From: Amyelois transitella
Taxonomy: Eukaryota; Arthropoda; Insecta; Lepidoptera; Pyralidae
Assembly: GCF_032362555.1 (NCBI RefSeq)
Contig: NC_083531.1
Location: forward strand, 3,162,001 to 3,226,000
DNA: 64,000 bases
Direction of reading: 5' to 3'
The position numbers and the translations under genes are program-made. This document shows, piece by piece, positions 38,957 through 48,664 of this stretch. Every line of letters begins with the position of its first letter. Position 1 is the stretch's first letter. The notes under the pieces were generated by a model that saw only the letters and a program-made list of their open reading frames with translations, did no database searches and was not told where the DNA came from.

Positions 38957-40850
38957 TACGGGCCCGACGATTAAAAAAGAAAAGAGAAGCTGAAAAAGCT
39001 CGCTTAGCGAGAATTAAAAGCGACCCCATCAAATTAGCTGAATACAAAGAAAAACAGAGATTGCAATACTTAAAAAAAAGGAGAAAGGGCAAAGAAAAAA
39101 TATTAAAGAAATGACAGCTCGAGAGCAACGGTCAACAAGAAAAAACTGGAAAAAATATTCATCAAACTATAGGCGAAAGAAACATAATTTTATACGCGAG
39201 AATACTCCATCTACTGAGGATGAAATGCAACTAATTGTTCCTGAAATACCTATTGTTAACGAAGACCGAAGAGAACAAGAAGCAAAAAGAAGAAGCGAAA
39301 GACAGAGAAAGCTTCGAAATAAGCAATTAAAAAAGATGGAAGCTACAGTTTTTAAACTCAGAATCAAATTAAATACTCAGCGTCAAAAATATAACATACA
39401 TACATACATACATAAAAATAAAAAAACAAGCAACTTATATTTTAAGTTTGTGATGTGTCATAAATGATTGTAATAGTACATAGTCTACTTTTTAAAAATA
39501 TAACGTTTTGATTACAGTTTTGTTTAAAAGAGAGATTGTCATAATTAGTGCAAAAATACAGTGATTTTGAAATCTAATAATATATCTGGAAAGGTAGTAG
39601 ATAAGTACAAATTATGGAGATTACAAAACAAAGCACTGACATATAAGAAAACTGGACATAACCAAACGAAAAAATGAAAGCCAAAATTAAAGTACAAGAA
39701 TTGGTTCAGGAATTTTTACAAGATGATGCTAACAGTCGACAAGCATCAGGAAAAAAAGAATTTGTGTCATATACATAGCAAACGAAAAAGAGATATTTAA
39801 ATGATACACTGAAAAATCTTCATGAGAAGTTTTTGAAAACCGTTCCATTTACTATCAGTTATTCTCTATTTACCAAACTCCGACCGTTTTGGGTGGTGGC
39901 CCCTACATTGTCAAACCACGATAATTGTGCTTACACAGTTCACGAAAATATGGACCTTCAACTTATTGCTCTGAAAAAGGCAAATATTTTGACGACAGTG
40001 AGCAATTATCAAAGTATGTTAAAAATGCTGAGTTGCAACCGATATTCTGAGAGATGTCTAATAGAGAACATGTGATGAGTGTGAAAACTTTACCTTATGC
40101 GGTATTCGATAACACAAAACCGATCTTACTGCAACAGTAAGTAAGAAACATTCCATAATTGACTCAAAAACGAAGAAAGAACGATTTGTAACAAAATTTT
40201 TAAAAGAAACACAGGAAATTTTACCCAGAAATCTCATTAAAAAATTTGAAAACGATATGGATAATTCTTTCCGCCATTCTTTTAATATACTACACCAGTA
40301 CAATAGCATTAAACAATTAAAAGAAACAATTTGTCGGAGAACGATACCATAGTTCACATGGATTTCTCAGAAAATTTTTGCACTAAATACCTACATCCTA
40401 CAACCAGGAAATCCAGTCCTTTCATTACGGAAGTTCGCGCACCTATGTCATCTAACTTGTTTCATAATGCCGGTGCAATTTGGGCTCATCTAAAACCTGT
40501 GAATAGAATAGAATAGAATAGATTTATTTTCAAAATTGGATACAAGGTATCACTTATTGACGTCACATAACTTAAATCTAATTATAACTACTACCGCTTC
40601 CAAAGCGCATGTGTAGAAGAAGCGGCGGAACAAACTACACTGCAGCATTTTCATAGGACGTCAATTTACAAATATAGATCTCTTAAATCAAAATCGTGGA
40701 CGAATGCACATTGTCTACTTTAAAAAACATGTATGAATGTAGAACTGATTATGTCAATACGAATATTTCGTCAAATAATGTGCTGGCATCACTACCATCA
40801 AATATCGAAAACATTCACTTTCTCAGCGATGGGCCTGTAACACAATATAT
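38957..40850 (+). mobile_element. Uncharacterised element U, copy 1 (broken)
   Basis: Starts ACGGGCCCGACGATT and ends GGGCCTGTAACACAATATAT, the same limits as copy 2 (44930-46953). Reading across frameshifts gives a Lys/Arg-rich N-terminus (REAEKARLARIKSDP; REQEAKRRSERQRKLR), then TKLRPFWVVAPTLSNHDNCAYTVHENM, CNRYSERC, FRHSFNILHQYNSIKQLK, MDFSENFCTKY, FHNAGAIWAHL and [12 protein letters not shown]. The DFSEN and SDGPTTQY-like blocks each hold an aspartate and might be part of a DDE fold, but I do not recognise the family. About 170 bp present in copy 2 (45370-45530) are replaced here by (CATA)n at 39394-39416. Confidence 0.65.
40503..40690. repeat. (GAATA)n-started interspersed repeat inside U copy 1
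   Basis: GAATAGAATAGAATAGATTT, then CAAAATTGGATACAAGGTATCACTTATTGACGTCA in pieces. The same sequence occurs at 46606 and 49246. It looks like the inverted 3' tail of a non-LTR element with a TATTC-type tail, inserted in the U gene before the two U copies arose. Confidence 0.6.
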
Positions 40851-40855
40851 ATATA

Positions 40856-41053
40856 TATCTATATTAATAATTTCGTCAAGGGGTACGGTAGACTCGATCG
40901 AAACCTTATATGAATAACAAAACATAAAAAAATATTGATTTCGAGTCGACAACACATATCCGCAAAATTCGGATTATGGAGTATTTCGTTAAATTCTAAT
41001 GGCACTGATAAACAAACCATAAACCACAGTCGCCATCTTGGGTAGTTAATAAA
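40856..41053. other. Spacer after U copy 1
   Basis: Short TA repeat then AT-rich DNA without recognised content. Confidence 0.4.
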
Positions 41054-41275
41054 CGTTCCGTTTCATACGCCTCGCCTTCAACACATCACGTGCGTCGTCG
41101 CGCCAAGGAAGTAACCTACACAAAGAACTGTTACTCATGGGACAGTGTAAAACGAAACGTCATGCGTTCCGTTTCATACGCCTCGCCTTCAACACATCGC
41201 GTGCATCGTCGCGCCAAAGAAGTATACAAAGAACTGTTACTACTCATGGGACAGTGTAAAACGAAACGTCATGCC
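41054..41275. repeat. Direct tandem duplication, ~111-bp unit
   Basis: Two units, each starting CGTTCCGTTTCATACGCCTC and containing CAACACATC-CGTGC-TCGTCGCGCCAA, GAACTGTTACT and GGGACAGTGTAAAACGAAAC. They differ by a few substitutions and small indels. They lie about 210 bp upstream of the orphan ORF. Confidence 0.85.
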
Positions 41276-41482
41276 GGAAACATTGAGTGAATGAAGCTAG
41301 GAATGGAGTGAATCTTATCAAAATATAGTTTTCTTCAGTCGTTGACGTTTCGCGAAAATATTGTTTTTGACACATTTTTATGATATAAACACAAGACATA
41401 AACACTACCTCCCCAACCGGTCCCAAAAAAGCAAACGGAACAACTCCCACTCCTCTAGACCGATATCTCTCCAATTCAAATC
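41276..41482 (+). promoter_or_regulatory. Leader of the orphan ORF
   Basis: It becomes C-rich and purine-poor towards the ATG (CACTACCTCCCCAACCGGTC). No TATA box is obvious. Confidence 0.3.
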
Positions 41483-42577
41483 ATGAGGAAGTCTAGGGCA
41501 ACTACCAGTCTAGAAAAGATCCGGCTAGGGGTGGAGCAGAGCAGAACGGAACTGATACGGGAATACTCTGCAGAAGACCCTCTTATGGTGGTAATGGACG
41601 GGATAAATTTTGTAGATATCATTTTAAAAGATCAAGAAGCGGTAAAACAATTCAACAGGTGTAAAGCTAGTGTCCTCACAGAGGCGATAAGAAGTTACAT
41701 GAAGACATATCTTGAAGAGAAAGTAAAAGGAGCCACAAAATCAGGAGCTACTGACCAGAATCTGTTCTCCCGTCTCCAGAGAGAGAATACAGGTGAGTCC
41801 GTACCTGGTTCCGTTTCCAAAGGGGTTGACTTTTGTGTAGCTCCCGCGGCTACTCAAGAAGTCGACATAGACATGCGACCAGATAAACTATCGGATGAGA
41901 TGGACTGCCAAGAAGAGTATCAGGATCCCGAGAATAACGATGAGGGCCTTGTCGGCGACCCCTATTTAAGATTTATACAAGACGAAGATGAGGAGACGGA
42001 ATTTCATCGAAAGTTTCCCAACCTTCCTAGGGTGCATTGTCCCAGGAGGTTGTTCGTCTGGACGTTGAGGCCCCTTTACATCAACAGCCTGTATGAAACA
42101 AACCCAGAAGCATTTCCTGCTAGCTGGGATTCCTTAAAAATCTCGGACCCCATACAGGCGTGGAACTCATTCAATCAAACCTATATTAAATATGCTAATG
42201 CCCACTGGGCACAACAGGGCCTTAATATACATTCATCTGAAACGGCCGTTGATTTTTATAACGTTCAAGCCCTTAAAAGTGAGATCATTCAAGCCATCAA
42301 AGAGAACTTGCCAGCTCGGACCATGCCTTCCACAAGCACCCAACCCGTTACTGAGGACCTAGTAGGTATTATCAATAAGAGCACCCAGAAAATCGAGGAA
42401 GTTCATCGTTGTCTTGTCTCAGAGCTTACTAAAATTAAGAGACGGGACGTCTGCCCTCCGCTACCACCCAGCACAATGCAACCATCCTTATCCCTTCAAC
42501 CTGCCTCAAGACCCCGGTCTCCTATCATCAGAAGCCATAGTCCCCAGCATAATCTTCACGAGGAGTGGGACCTGTAA
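41483..42577 (+). CDS. Orphan intact ORF, 364 aa, possibly of viral origin
   Basis: A single uninterrupted frame with ATG 41483. The composition differs from the surrounding TEs: it is visibly richer in G/C and uses C/G third positions often. The N-terminus is charged (MRKSRATTSLEKIRLGVEQ), residues 120-175 are strongly acidic (EVDIDMRPDKLSDEMDCQEE), a folded-looking part follows (FPNLPRVHCPRRLFVWTLRP), and the C-terminus is Pro/Ser-rich. Such an acidic, partly disordered layout is seen in phosphoproteins of negative-strand RNA viruses and in some gag-like proteins, but I recognise no domain and the viral idea is inference. There are no terminal repeats, and no intron signal is needed. Confidence 0.5.
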   Translation: MRKSRATTSLEKIRLGVEQSRTELIREYSAEDPLMVVMDGINFVDIILKDQEAVKQFNRCKASVLTEAIRSYMKTYLEEKVKGATKSGATDQNLFSRLQRENTGESVPGSVSKGVDFCVAPAATQEVDIDMRPDKLSDEMDCQEEYQDPENNDEGLVGDPYLRFIQDEDEETEFHRKFPNLPRVHCPRRLFVWTLRPLYINSLYETNPEAFPASWDSLKISDPIQAWNSFNQTYIKYANAHWAQQGLNIHSSETAVDFYNVQALKSEIIQAIKENLPARTMPSTSTQPVTEDLVGIINKSTQKIEEVHRCLVSELTKIKRRDVCPPLPPSTMQPSLSLQPASRPRSPIIRSHSPQHNLHEEWDL

Positions 42578-42748
42578 TATCAAGGATAAAAACATCAATT
42601 TACTCAACACAACCACAGCTAAAATCACAGTTTTTATGATAGGTAGGTACTCTTTGTAATGTATATATTTTTGCTGTTGCATTGCCAAAGAAATTAAAGT
42701 AATTTGAACTGCATTTCATAGTGATTTACTTTGTTTGAATTATACATC

Positions 42749-43986
42749 ATGCCGAAAATCGTAAGTATTTCATAAAATCTGTCATTGGTCGTGTCTTTTG
42801 ACTTCGTTTAGTCTTTTGTTTTTGTTGATACCTATATCATTTTGTTAACAGCCGAATCTCCTTGCATTTGGTAAACATTGTCACAATTGTGGAAAGTGGA
42901 TGCAGCGAAGGGCTCTTCGTAAAGATGGTGAGTAGTATTTTAGTAGGTATGTAGGCAGGTTGTGTTTTTAAGTGAATTTTGTTATGTTTTCTTTCTGAGG
43001 TGTGAATTGTAAGATTTTCTGCCTTCAAATAAAATAAGTACCTAACTATACTTATTTACTTCCAGTGACATGCAATTTTTGTAATGACAAAATATTTGCA
43101 AGAAACTGCAAGCAAATGCAAATGTGCAGTCGATGTGTGGAATGCGACAACATTATACTCGGTAAGCTGCTCAATATTTTTCTCTATAACCCGACAAATA
43201 ATAATAAATGATCACATGCATAGCCTGTGTTGAGTTGTCATGAACACATACAGAAACACACAACTTTCTTTCCGTTTTTCTTGATAATGGAATGGACCCC
43301 TTCATGCACAAGTTCAACTTGAACTTGGCTGGTTCTTATTATACAAGCCCAACAGTAGGATAAAAAGTAAGTCCTGAAGGTCTATTCTATCTTTGTACCA
43401 AATTTCATCAAAATCGGTCCAGTAGTTTTTGAGTTTATTTGTTACAAACATACAAAAATACAAATCTTTTCTCTTTATAATAGGTATGGATGGATTAATT
43501 ATATAATATATTTTTGCAGATAATTTCAATTATTGTGAGTGTTGTGGCCTAGAAACAATTAGGCAGTTAAGAAGAACCAAGGCTCGGGCACTTTCAAACC
43601 TATTTCCAAAACAAACAAATACAATACAACCTGGAATTTGTAAATCCCAAGACTTATTTGATGACTTTCAGGTAAGTTACTGGTGCAGATCACAGTACAG
43701 TAAAATGAAAAATAATACTTATTACTAGATAGAGGTGTGAGGATATACCTACATAAATACACAATACTTATTGTTAATTGAATATTTATTTAATATAAGT
43801 ATTTTCTCCTTTAAGGTCGATAACGAAGAGTTGACGCTAATCGAACAGTCACTGACTGATGATGTTTCTTCGGACAACGAGAAAAAACAAGAATCAATGC
43901 TGTCAGCCAGCAGTGATTTTATTTCTTTAGAAGAAGAGGAGAAAGAAAACATATCAAATGGCGGGCAGACCACCGAAGAAACGTAA
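42749..43986 (+). CDS. Five-exon Cys-rich gene carried in a Helitron, 168 aa
   Basis: Exons 42749-42760, 42852-42927, 43066-43161, 43520-43671 and 43816-43986. Every junction has GT and AG and all phases agree, giving an open frame to TAA. The product has three CxxC-type pairs: CHNCGKW, CNFCNDK...CSRCVECD and CECCG, suggesting two zinc knuckles or ribbons, then an acidic C-terminus (LTLIEQSLTDD, EEEEKEN). No known family is recognised. Such small multi-exon genes next to a helicase fragment are typical of gene capture by Helitrons. Intron 3 contains a segment (about 43370-43460) resembling the mini-Helitrons elsewhere in the window. The last coding exon was duplicated (see next entries). Confidence 0.6.
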
Positions 43987-44398
43987 ATATTCAAGTAGGT
44001 GTAGTACAGAACATCAGCCCCCCAGGACTAACTATGTACACCTATTTCCAAAACAAACAAATACAATACAACCTGGAATTTGTAAATCCCAAGACTTATT
44101 TGATGACTTTCAGGTAAGTTACTGGTGCAGATCACAGTACAGTAAAATGAAAAATAATACTTATTACTAGATAGAGGTGTGAGGATATACCTACATAAAT
44201 ACACAATACTTATTGTTAATTGAATATTTATTTAATATTAGTATTTTCTCCTTTAAGGTCGATAACGAAGATTTGACGCTAATCGAACAGTCACTGACTG
44301 ATGATGTTTCTTCGGACAACGAGAAAAAACAAGAATCAATGCTGTCAGCCAGCAGTGATTTTATTTCTTTAGAAGAAGAGGAGAAAGAAAACATATCA
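43599..44398 (+). repeat. Tandem duplication of exon 4 end, intron 4 and exon 5
   Basis: 43599-43956 and 44041-44398 are nearly identical (I noted two substitutions), offset 442 bp. Copy 1 continues into GGCGGGCAGACCACC and a stop; copy 2 continues into the helicase fragment. Confidence 0.9.
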
Positions 44399-44725
44399 AA
44401 AAAAAACGATGATTGTTTTCAATTGAACGACCAAGTTGTCGAAAAAATCCCCGGCCTGCTTAAAATTTATGAGAGTTCTGACGCTGTGGTTGAGGACGAT
44501 CATAATGATGTTTTAAACTATCCTGTAGAATACCTAAATTCTATAACGCCTGCAGGACTACCACCACACATTCTAAAATTAAAAGTTGGTTGTATAGTAA
44601 TGCTTTTGAGAAATTTAAACCCGACTATTGGGTTGTGCAACGGAACCCGCCTTATTGTTAGAGCGTTAGCTTCACGTGTCATTGATGCCGAAATTATTTG
44701 TGGTAGCCATGTGGGAACCAGATAG
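44258..44725 (+). pseudogene. Helitron Rep/helicase C-terminal fragment fused to the duplicated exon
   Basis: After the duplicated exon sequence the frame reads NYPVEYLNSITPAGLPPHILKL, KVGCIVMLLRNLNP and GLCNGTRLIVRAL, the last conserved helicase blocks of animal Helitron proteins, then IDAEIICGSHVGTR and a stop. Rep and the upstream helicase motifs are absent, so the copy is not autonomous. Confidence 0.85.
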
Positions 44726-44894
44726 GTATTCATTGTGTTTACACAATGAACGAAGCTATACGAATCTATACCCTGCTTATACCTTTGATATTACTTGAGA
44801 ACCTATGACTACAGAAATATCTACCTACATTTTGCACCTAATTAGTATTATTATGAGTCACATTTCACCCGAGCGAAGCCGGGTTTTCATCTAG
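44726..44894 (+). mobile_element. Helitron 3' terminus
   Basis: A hairpin ACCCG-AGCGAAGC-CGGGT (about 44867-44884) followed by TTTTCAT and CTAG at 44891-44894, then T: the classical Helitron 3' end (insertion between A and T). The 5' end (TC) could not be fixed; it lies before 42749. Confidence 0.8.
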
Positions 44895-44929
44895 TATATA
44901 TATATATTTTCACATTATATATATATATA

Positions 44930-46944
44930 TACGGGCCCGACGATTAAAAAAGAAAAGAGAAGCTGAAAAAGCTCGCTTAGCGAGAATTAAAAGCGACCCC
45001 ATCAAATTAGCTGAATACAAAGAAAAACAGAGATTGCAATACTTAAAAAAAAGGAGAAAGGGCAAAGAAAAAATATTAAAGAAATGACAGCTCGAGAGCA
45101 ACGGTCAACAAGAAAAAACTGGAAAAAATATTCATCAAACTATAGGCGAAAGAAACATAATTTTATACGCGAGAATACTCCATCTACTGAGGATGAAATG
45201 CAACTAATTGTTCCTGAAATACCTATTGTTAACGAAGACCGAAGAGAACAAGAAGCAAAAAGAAGAAGCGAAAGACAGAGAAAGCTTCGAAATAAGCAAT
45301 TAAAAAAGATGGAAGCTACAGTTTTTAAACTCAGAATCAAATTAAATACTCAGCGTCAAAAATATAAACGAGTGAAAAAACGCCAAAAACCAGAATTTAC
45401 GAAATGAATGAAGATATAACTAAAAAGAAGGAATTAGCGAAGAAAGCTCTTTTCGGAGAAGTTATTTTAATTCAATTAGAAGAAAATTACAGTAACATAA
45501 AAAGTCATAAAGAAAAAACAAAGTTTAAACAAGCAACTTATATTTTAAGTTTGTGATGTGTCATAAATGATTGTAATAGTACATAGTCTACTTTTTAAAA
45601 ATATAACGTTTTGATTACAGTTTTGTTTAAAAGAGAGATTGTCATAATTAGTGCAAAAATACAGTGATTTTGAAATCTAATAATATATCTGGAAAGGTAG
45701 TAGATAAGTACAAATTATGGAGATTACAAAACAAAGCACTGACATATAAGAAAACTGGACATAACCAAACGAAAAAATGAAAGCCAAAATTAAAGTACAA
45801 GAATTGGTTCAGGAATTTTTACAAGATGATGCTAACAGTCGACAAGCATCAGGAAAAAAAGAATTTGTGTCATATACATAGCAAACGAAAAAGAGATATT
45901 TAAATGATACACTGAAAAATCTTCATGAGAAGTTTTTGAAAACCGTTCCATTTACTATCAGTTATTCTCTATTTACCAAACTCCGACCGTTTTGGGTGGT
46001 GGCCCCTACATTGTCAAACCACGATAATTGTGCTTACACAGTTCACGAAAATATGGACCTTCAACTTATTGCTCTGAAAAAGGCAAATATTTTGACGACA
46101 GTGAGCAATTATCAAAGTATGTTAAAAATGCTGAGTTGCAACCGATATTCTGAGAGATGTCTAATAGAGAACATGTGATGAGTGTGAAAACTTTACCTTA
46201 TGCGGTATTCGATAACACAAAACCGATCTTACTGCAACAGTAAGTAAGAAACATTCCATAATTGACTCAAAAACGAAGAAAGAACGATATGTAACAAAAT
46301 TTTTAAAAGAAACACAGGAAATTTTACCCAGAAATCTCATTAAAAAATTTGAAAACGATATGGATAATTCTTTCCGCCATTCTTTTAATATACTACACCA
46401 GTACAATAGCATTAAACAATTAAAAGAAACAATTTGTCGGAGAACGATACCATAGTTCACATGGATTTCTCAGAAAATTTTTGCACTAAATACCTACATC
46501 CTACAACCAGGAAATCCAGTCCTTTCATTACGGAAGTTCGCCCACCTATGTCATCTAACTTGTTTCATAATGCCGGTGCAATTTGGGCTCATCTAAAACC
46601 TGTGAATAGAATAGAATAGAATAGATTTATTTTCAAAATTGGATACAAGGTATCACTTATTGACGTCACATAACTTAAATCTAATTATAACTACTACCGC
46701 TTCCAAAGCGCATGTGTAGAAGAAGCGGCGGAACAAACTACACTGCAGCATTTTCATAGGACGTCAATTTACAAATATAGATCTCTTAAATCAAAATCGT
46801 GGACGAATGCACATTGTCTACTTTAAAAAACATGTATGAATGTAGAACTGATTATGTCAATACGAATATTTCGTCAAATAATGTGCTGGCATCACTACCA
46901 TCAAATATCGAAAACATTCACTTTCTCAGCGATGGGCCTGTAAC

Positions 46945-46953
<9 letters not shown>
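44930..46953 (+). mobile_element. Uncharacterised element U, copy 2 (broken, longer)
   Basis: Nearly identical to copy 1, with an additional segment at 45370-45530 that continues the N-terminal basic frame (KRVKKRQKPEFTK). The same frameshifts and stops are shared by both copies, so the gene was already broken before duplication. It is bounded by AT repeats on the left (44896-44929) and a long (TA)n on the right. Confidence 0.65.

Positions 46954-47039
<86 letters not shown>
46946..47039. repeat. (TA)n microsatellite, about 93 bp
   Basis: Uninterrupted TA dinucleotides. The corresponding site in copy 1 (40845) has only a short TA run. Confidence 0.97.
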
Positions 47040-47042
<3 letters not shown>

Positions 47043-47407
47043 CATACAACCACTGGGTATAAAGATACCTTGTAAATTCTTTGTGTTCTTGTAGGATTTT
47101 AGGTCATATAGGATTATACTATAATCTGTTCGACAAACTACATATATGATTATTTTAGAAATCAAAATTATCTTTAATCATTATAGAATAATAATTCTGA
47201 TATCTAATTTTATCACATATTTTGTCGAAAAAAGCGACCAGCGAGATGGCAAGTGACAGATACAATTAAAAAAAAAATAACATACTGTGCCCATCCCACG
47301 TGTGGGAAATGGGAAAGACAAAGAAGATAACATATTGTCATTTAACAATAAACATTAACGCTATTCAACTCGATAGTAAAACGTACAAGTCAAAAAACAA
47401 TTGATTA

Positions 47408-47460
47408 AACTTACTGTAGCGAAATGAAGGCACTTTCATTCATTCCTGCTACAGTAAGTT
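47408..47460. repeat. Hairpin, 13-bp perfect arms
   Basis: AACTTACTGTAGC (47408-47420) pairs with GCTACAGTAAGTT (47448-47460); the loop contains a further short inverted pair (GAAATGAA/TTTCATTC). Confidence 0.85.
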
Positions 47461-47498
47461 GAAGAATATGTTTTTTGACAAATAATTATAAGCGTATT

Positions 47499-47562
47499 TT
47501 CATTATTGATTCATAGAATTTGACAAATAAAGATTTGTTAAATTCTATGAACCAATAATGAA
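47499..47562. repeat. Hairpin, 30-bp arms, 4-base loop
   Basis: 47499-47528 and 47533-47562 match as inverted repeats at 28 of 30 positions around AAAG. No ORF. It could be a MITE core or a small-RNA precursor. Confidence 0.85.
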
Positions 47563-47729
47563 TTTTTAATGAGTTTTTTGAATCCTCGGATGAAAACTGA
47601 CGAAAAAAGAAATCCATAATAAATATGAATAAAACAAAACCAGCTCACACAAGACCGATACATACAGATTCACGACCACAAAAATTACAGTAAACATACG
47701 TGTTACATAATACTAATTCAACTATAAAC

Positions 47730-47925
47730 ATCAATACCCAAGCAAATCAGAAAAAGTTCGATTTGAACCCGTGACCTTCTGTGTCACAGACAAGGGCAAT
47801 AACTGTTACGAGATATTAAGTCAACTATAAACATCTAAGATTCAAGCAAATCAAAAAAAGTTCGATTTGAAGCCGGGGCCTTTTGTGTCACAGACAAACG
47901 CACTACCGCAACGCCCACAAATAGT
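47730..47925 (-). repeat. Two tandem SINE-like units (tRNA-derived, antisense)
   Basis: Each ~103-bp unit contains AAAGTTCGATTTGAA-CC and CTGTGTCACAGACAA, the inverted B box and downstream sequence of the tRNA-derived SINE seen forward at 60952. Confidence 0.6.
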
Positions 47926-48486
47926 ACCAAGGGAATAGTTTTTAGTATACCGTACCTAAAAGCTAAAAAAGGGACCCTATTACTAACCCTCCGCTGTCTG
48001 TGTGTCCGTCTGTTTGTCACTAGGTTGTATCTCATAAACCGTGATAACCTAGAAAGCTGAAATTATCACATATTATTTATATATTAACAAAAAATCCAAA
48101 AAATTTAAAATATTATGAGTTCCCTATTTTTTCGCTCAATATAAATAACGGTAATAGGTAGACGCTTGAAATTTTCACATACTATATTGACATATAATAT
48201 TACTTTTCAAAATAAATAATTAAATAACAATAAAGCACTTTTAAAAGGGGGTCTTCCATACAACAAACGTAACGAAATAAAAGACATTCCTTAAAATAGA
48301 AGTGACATTTCTTAAGTTATATTTTTATTGTATAGGACTCAACAAATATCCTTCAAATGCCTAGTAGGTAGGTAACCAAATTTTAAAAGCTGACCACGCG
48401 ACTTAATTCAAGTAGAAGAGTTCTTTATACCGTTGTATTTTTTATATAATTACAGTATTACCTACCCACTTTTGTAAAATTTACAT

Positions 48487-48640
48487 CGTGCTTCCCGGCA
48501 CCGATACAAAAAAGAATGGGACCACTCCATCTCTTTCCCATGGATGTCGTAAAAGGCGACTAAGGGATGGGCTTACAAACTTGGGTTTCTTCTTTTAAGG
48601 CGATGGGCTAGCAACCTACATATATCTCATCCGCTGGTGT
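48487..48640 (+). repeat. Lepidopteran interspersed repeat (partial)
   Basis: GTGCTTCCCGGCACCGATAC, ATGGATGTCGTAAAAGGCGA and GGGCTAGCAACCT. The first part of a repeat that occurs at least ten times in 48.4-62 kb; this copy overlaps the 3' flank of gene A. Confidence 0.75.
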
Positions 48641-48664
48641 CACGTGACTTCAATATACGAATCT

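Noticed and set aside
39833-40075. 80-codon ORF as a separate small gene
   Set aside because: It is one frame of element U, duplicated with the rest of U at 45936; no independent gene.
46799-47165. ORFs with long Tyr-Ile runs on both strands
   Set aside because: They are translations of the (TA)n microsatellite at 46946-47039 and of flanking U copy 2; not genes.
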